From positions 124,001-188,000 of the forward strand of contig JBBRNL010000006.1 of assembly GCA_038230335.1 (NCBI GenBank): a DNA stretch of 64,000 nt, written 5' to 3'. The position numbers and the translations under genes are program-made. The notes under the pieces were generated by a model. That model was not told the DNA's origin, did not search any database, and saw only the letters and a program-made list of their open reading frames with translations. The DNA comes from JBBRDU01 sp038230335 (GTDB lineage: Bacteria > Verrucomicrobiota > Verrucomicrobiia > Chthoniobacterales > UBA10450). Shown here in pieces: positions 63,622-64,000 of the stretch. Positions within the stretch are counted from its first letter, which is position 1. Every line of letters starts with the position of its first letter.

Positions 63622-63660
63622 AAACGTTCAACGCTCAGCGCTCAACGTCCAACGCTCAAT
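63622..63660. repeat. Seven-base tandem repeat (CTCAACG/TCCAACG)
   Basis: AAACGTTCAACGCTCAGCGC and TCAACGTCCAACGCTCAA form about five seven-base units. Same type as at 41561-41597. It lies just upstream of kdsB in the 79-base gap to gmhB. Confidence 0.55.
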
Positions 63661-63675
63661 TCAGAATAGCGGTGT

Positions 63676-64000
63676 CTAATAAGCAGTCTCTTCTTCGTTC
63701 TCGGATTCGAGGATGAAACGAACGGCGGCCGGAAGATCCGGGACAACTGCGTCGGCCGCCTGCGCATTGGCCGACTTCCCGTAACCGGTCTGGACCAAAA
63801 TCGTTTTTGTTCCGGCACGCCGACCGCATTGCATGTCAGAATCCTTGTCGCCGATGAAATAGGATCGCGTCAGATCAATGGCATGCTCGCACGCGGCCTG
63901 GTCAACCATCCCGGTCTCCGGCTTGCGGCAGCTACACGCCTGGTCGGGTGAGTGAGGACAGAAATAAGTCGCATCGATCGAACCGCCTCCAGTTTGTCGC
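63676..64000 (-). CDS. gmhB: D-glycero-beta-D-manno-heptose-1,7-bisphosphate 7-phosphatase (partial)
   Basis: The window holds only the C-terminal 107 codons. The zinc loop CPHSPDQACSCRKPETG near 63910-63960 is the mark of GmhB within the HAD family, followed by SYFIGDKDSDMQCGRRAGTK with the HAD motif III-like Asp pair. The enzyme removes the 7-phosphate from heptose bisphosphate for LPS core or S-layer glycan. The nucleophile motif (DxD) lies beyond the right edge. A general HisB-like HAD phosphatase is the alternative, less likely given the Cys/His loop and the kdsB neighbour. Confidence 0.88.
   Translation of the reverse strand, partial: RQTGGGSIDATYFCPHSPDQACSCRKPETGMVDQAACEHAIDLTRSYFIGDKDSDMQCGRRAGTKTILVQTGYGKSANAQAADAVVPDLPAAVRFILESENEEETAY

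Overview
The window looks like chromosomal DNA of a Gram-negative soil or sediment bacterium of the Verrucomicrobiota, most likely near Chthoniobacterales/Udaeobacter-type lineages. This is an inference from gene content: LPS supply genes (kdsB, gmhB, MsbA-like exporter, PagL-like outer-membrane enzyme, Lnt), a PEP-CTERM protein, a DUF5069 protein, a PafA-like ligase, a TolB/TPR membrane protein and a DUF2339-DUF3999 pair. Base composition looks evenly GC-rich by eye, coding is dense on both strands, and GTG/TTG starts are common. I see no phage, plasmid, insertion sequence, CRISPR array or rRNA. It reads as an ordinary core chromosome peppered with short intergenic repeats.

Layout. 0-4 kb (minus): lnt (cut by the left edge), an unknown small gene, a phosphohexomutase and a receiver protein. 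4-10.3 kb: TolB-like/TPR membrane protein, DUF4126 protein, small membrane proteins, an exported MDR oxidoreductase, a yeast-type cytosine deaminase and a secreted unknown. 10.4-15.5 kb: a TCA block sucC - PDZ/alpha-beta hydrolase - VOC protein - sucD - gltA with very tight junctions. 15.5-22.9 kb: CBM20-like esterase, a frameshifted M48 peptidase, secreted unknowns, Nudix protein, PagL-like barrel, RluA-family synthase, SRPBCC protein. 23-26.5 kb: accB-accC-thiE-PfkB kinase. 26.7-28 kb: PEP-CTERM DUF4394 protein and tRNA-Arg(ACG). 28.2-34.9 kb: DUF2339-DUF3999-glycosyltransferase-like-pterin dehydratase and a 44-residue membrane peptide. 34.9-40.1 kb: DUF5069, PafA-like ligase, and a tandem of an inactive and an active Deg-type protease. 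40.4-44.7 kb: glycosyltransferase-like protein, hexapeptide acyltransferase, MsbA-like ABC exporter, DedA protein. 44.9-49 kb: a 60-residue gene with a perfect terminator, purB, a frameshifted glutaredoxin, a REC-DUF4388-REC protein. 49.1-54 kb (minus): MacA-LolD/MacB-type ATPase with two FtsX-like permeases. 54-58.4 kb: aroK-queG (minus) divergent from purE-purK-tsaC. 58.6-61 kb: a Ski2-like helicase. 61.2-64 kb (minus): gmhB (cut by the right edge), kdsB, pyrG.

How the genes work together: several sets serve envelope building (kdsB/gmhB/pyrG give CMP-Kdo and heptose precursors; MsbA-like, Lnt, MacAB-type and PagL-like proteins export or modify envelope lipids), others central metabolism (succinyl-CoA synthetase and citrate synthase; biotin carboxylase and its carrier; purine steps PurB, PurE, PurK).

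Most worth a second look: the protease/pseudoprotease tandem; a PafA-like ligase with no visible modifier or proteasome; a probable CTG start overlapping the previous stop (CTGA) for the DUF3999 gene; two single-site frameshifts (M48 peptidase, glutaredoxin); a hybrid receiver protein with an unrecognised C-terminal domain; and at least five families of short intergenic repeats, one of which appears to have supplied the C-terminal tail of ThiE. All functions come from reading motifs by eye; no database search was run.
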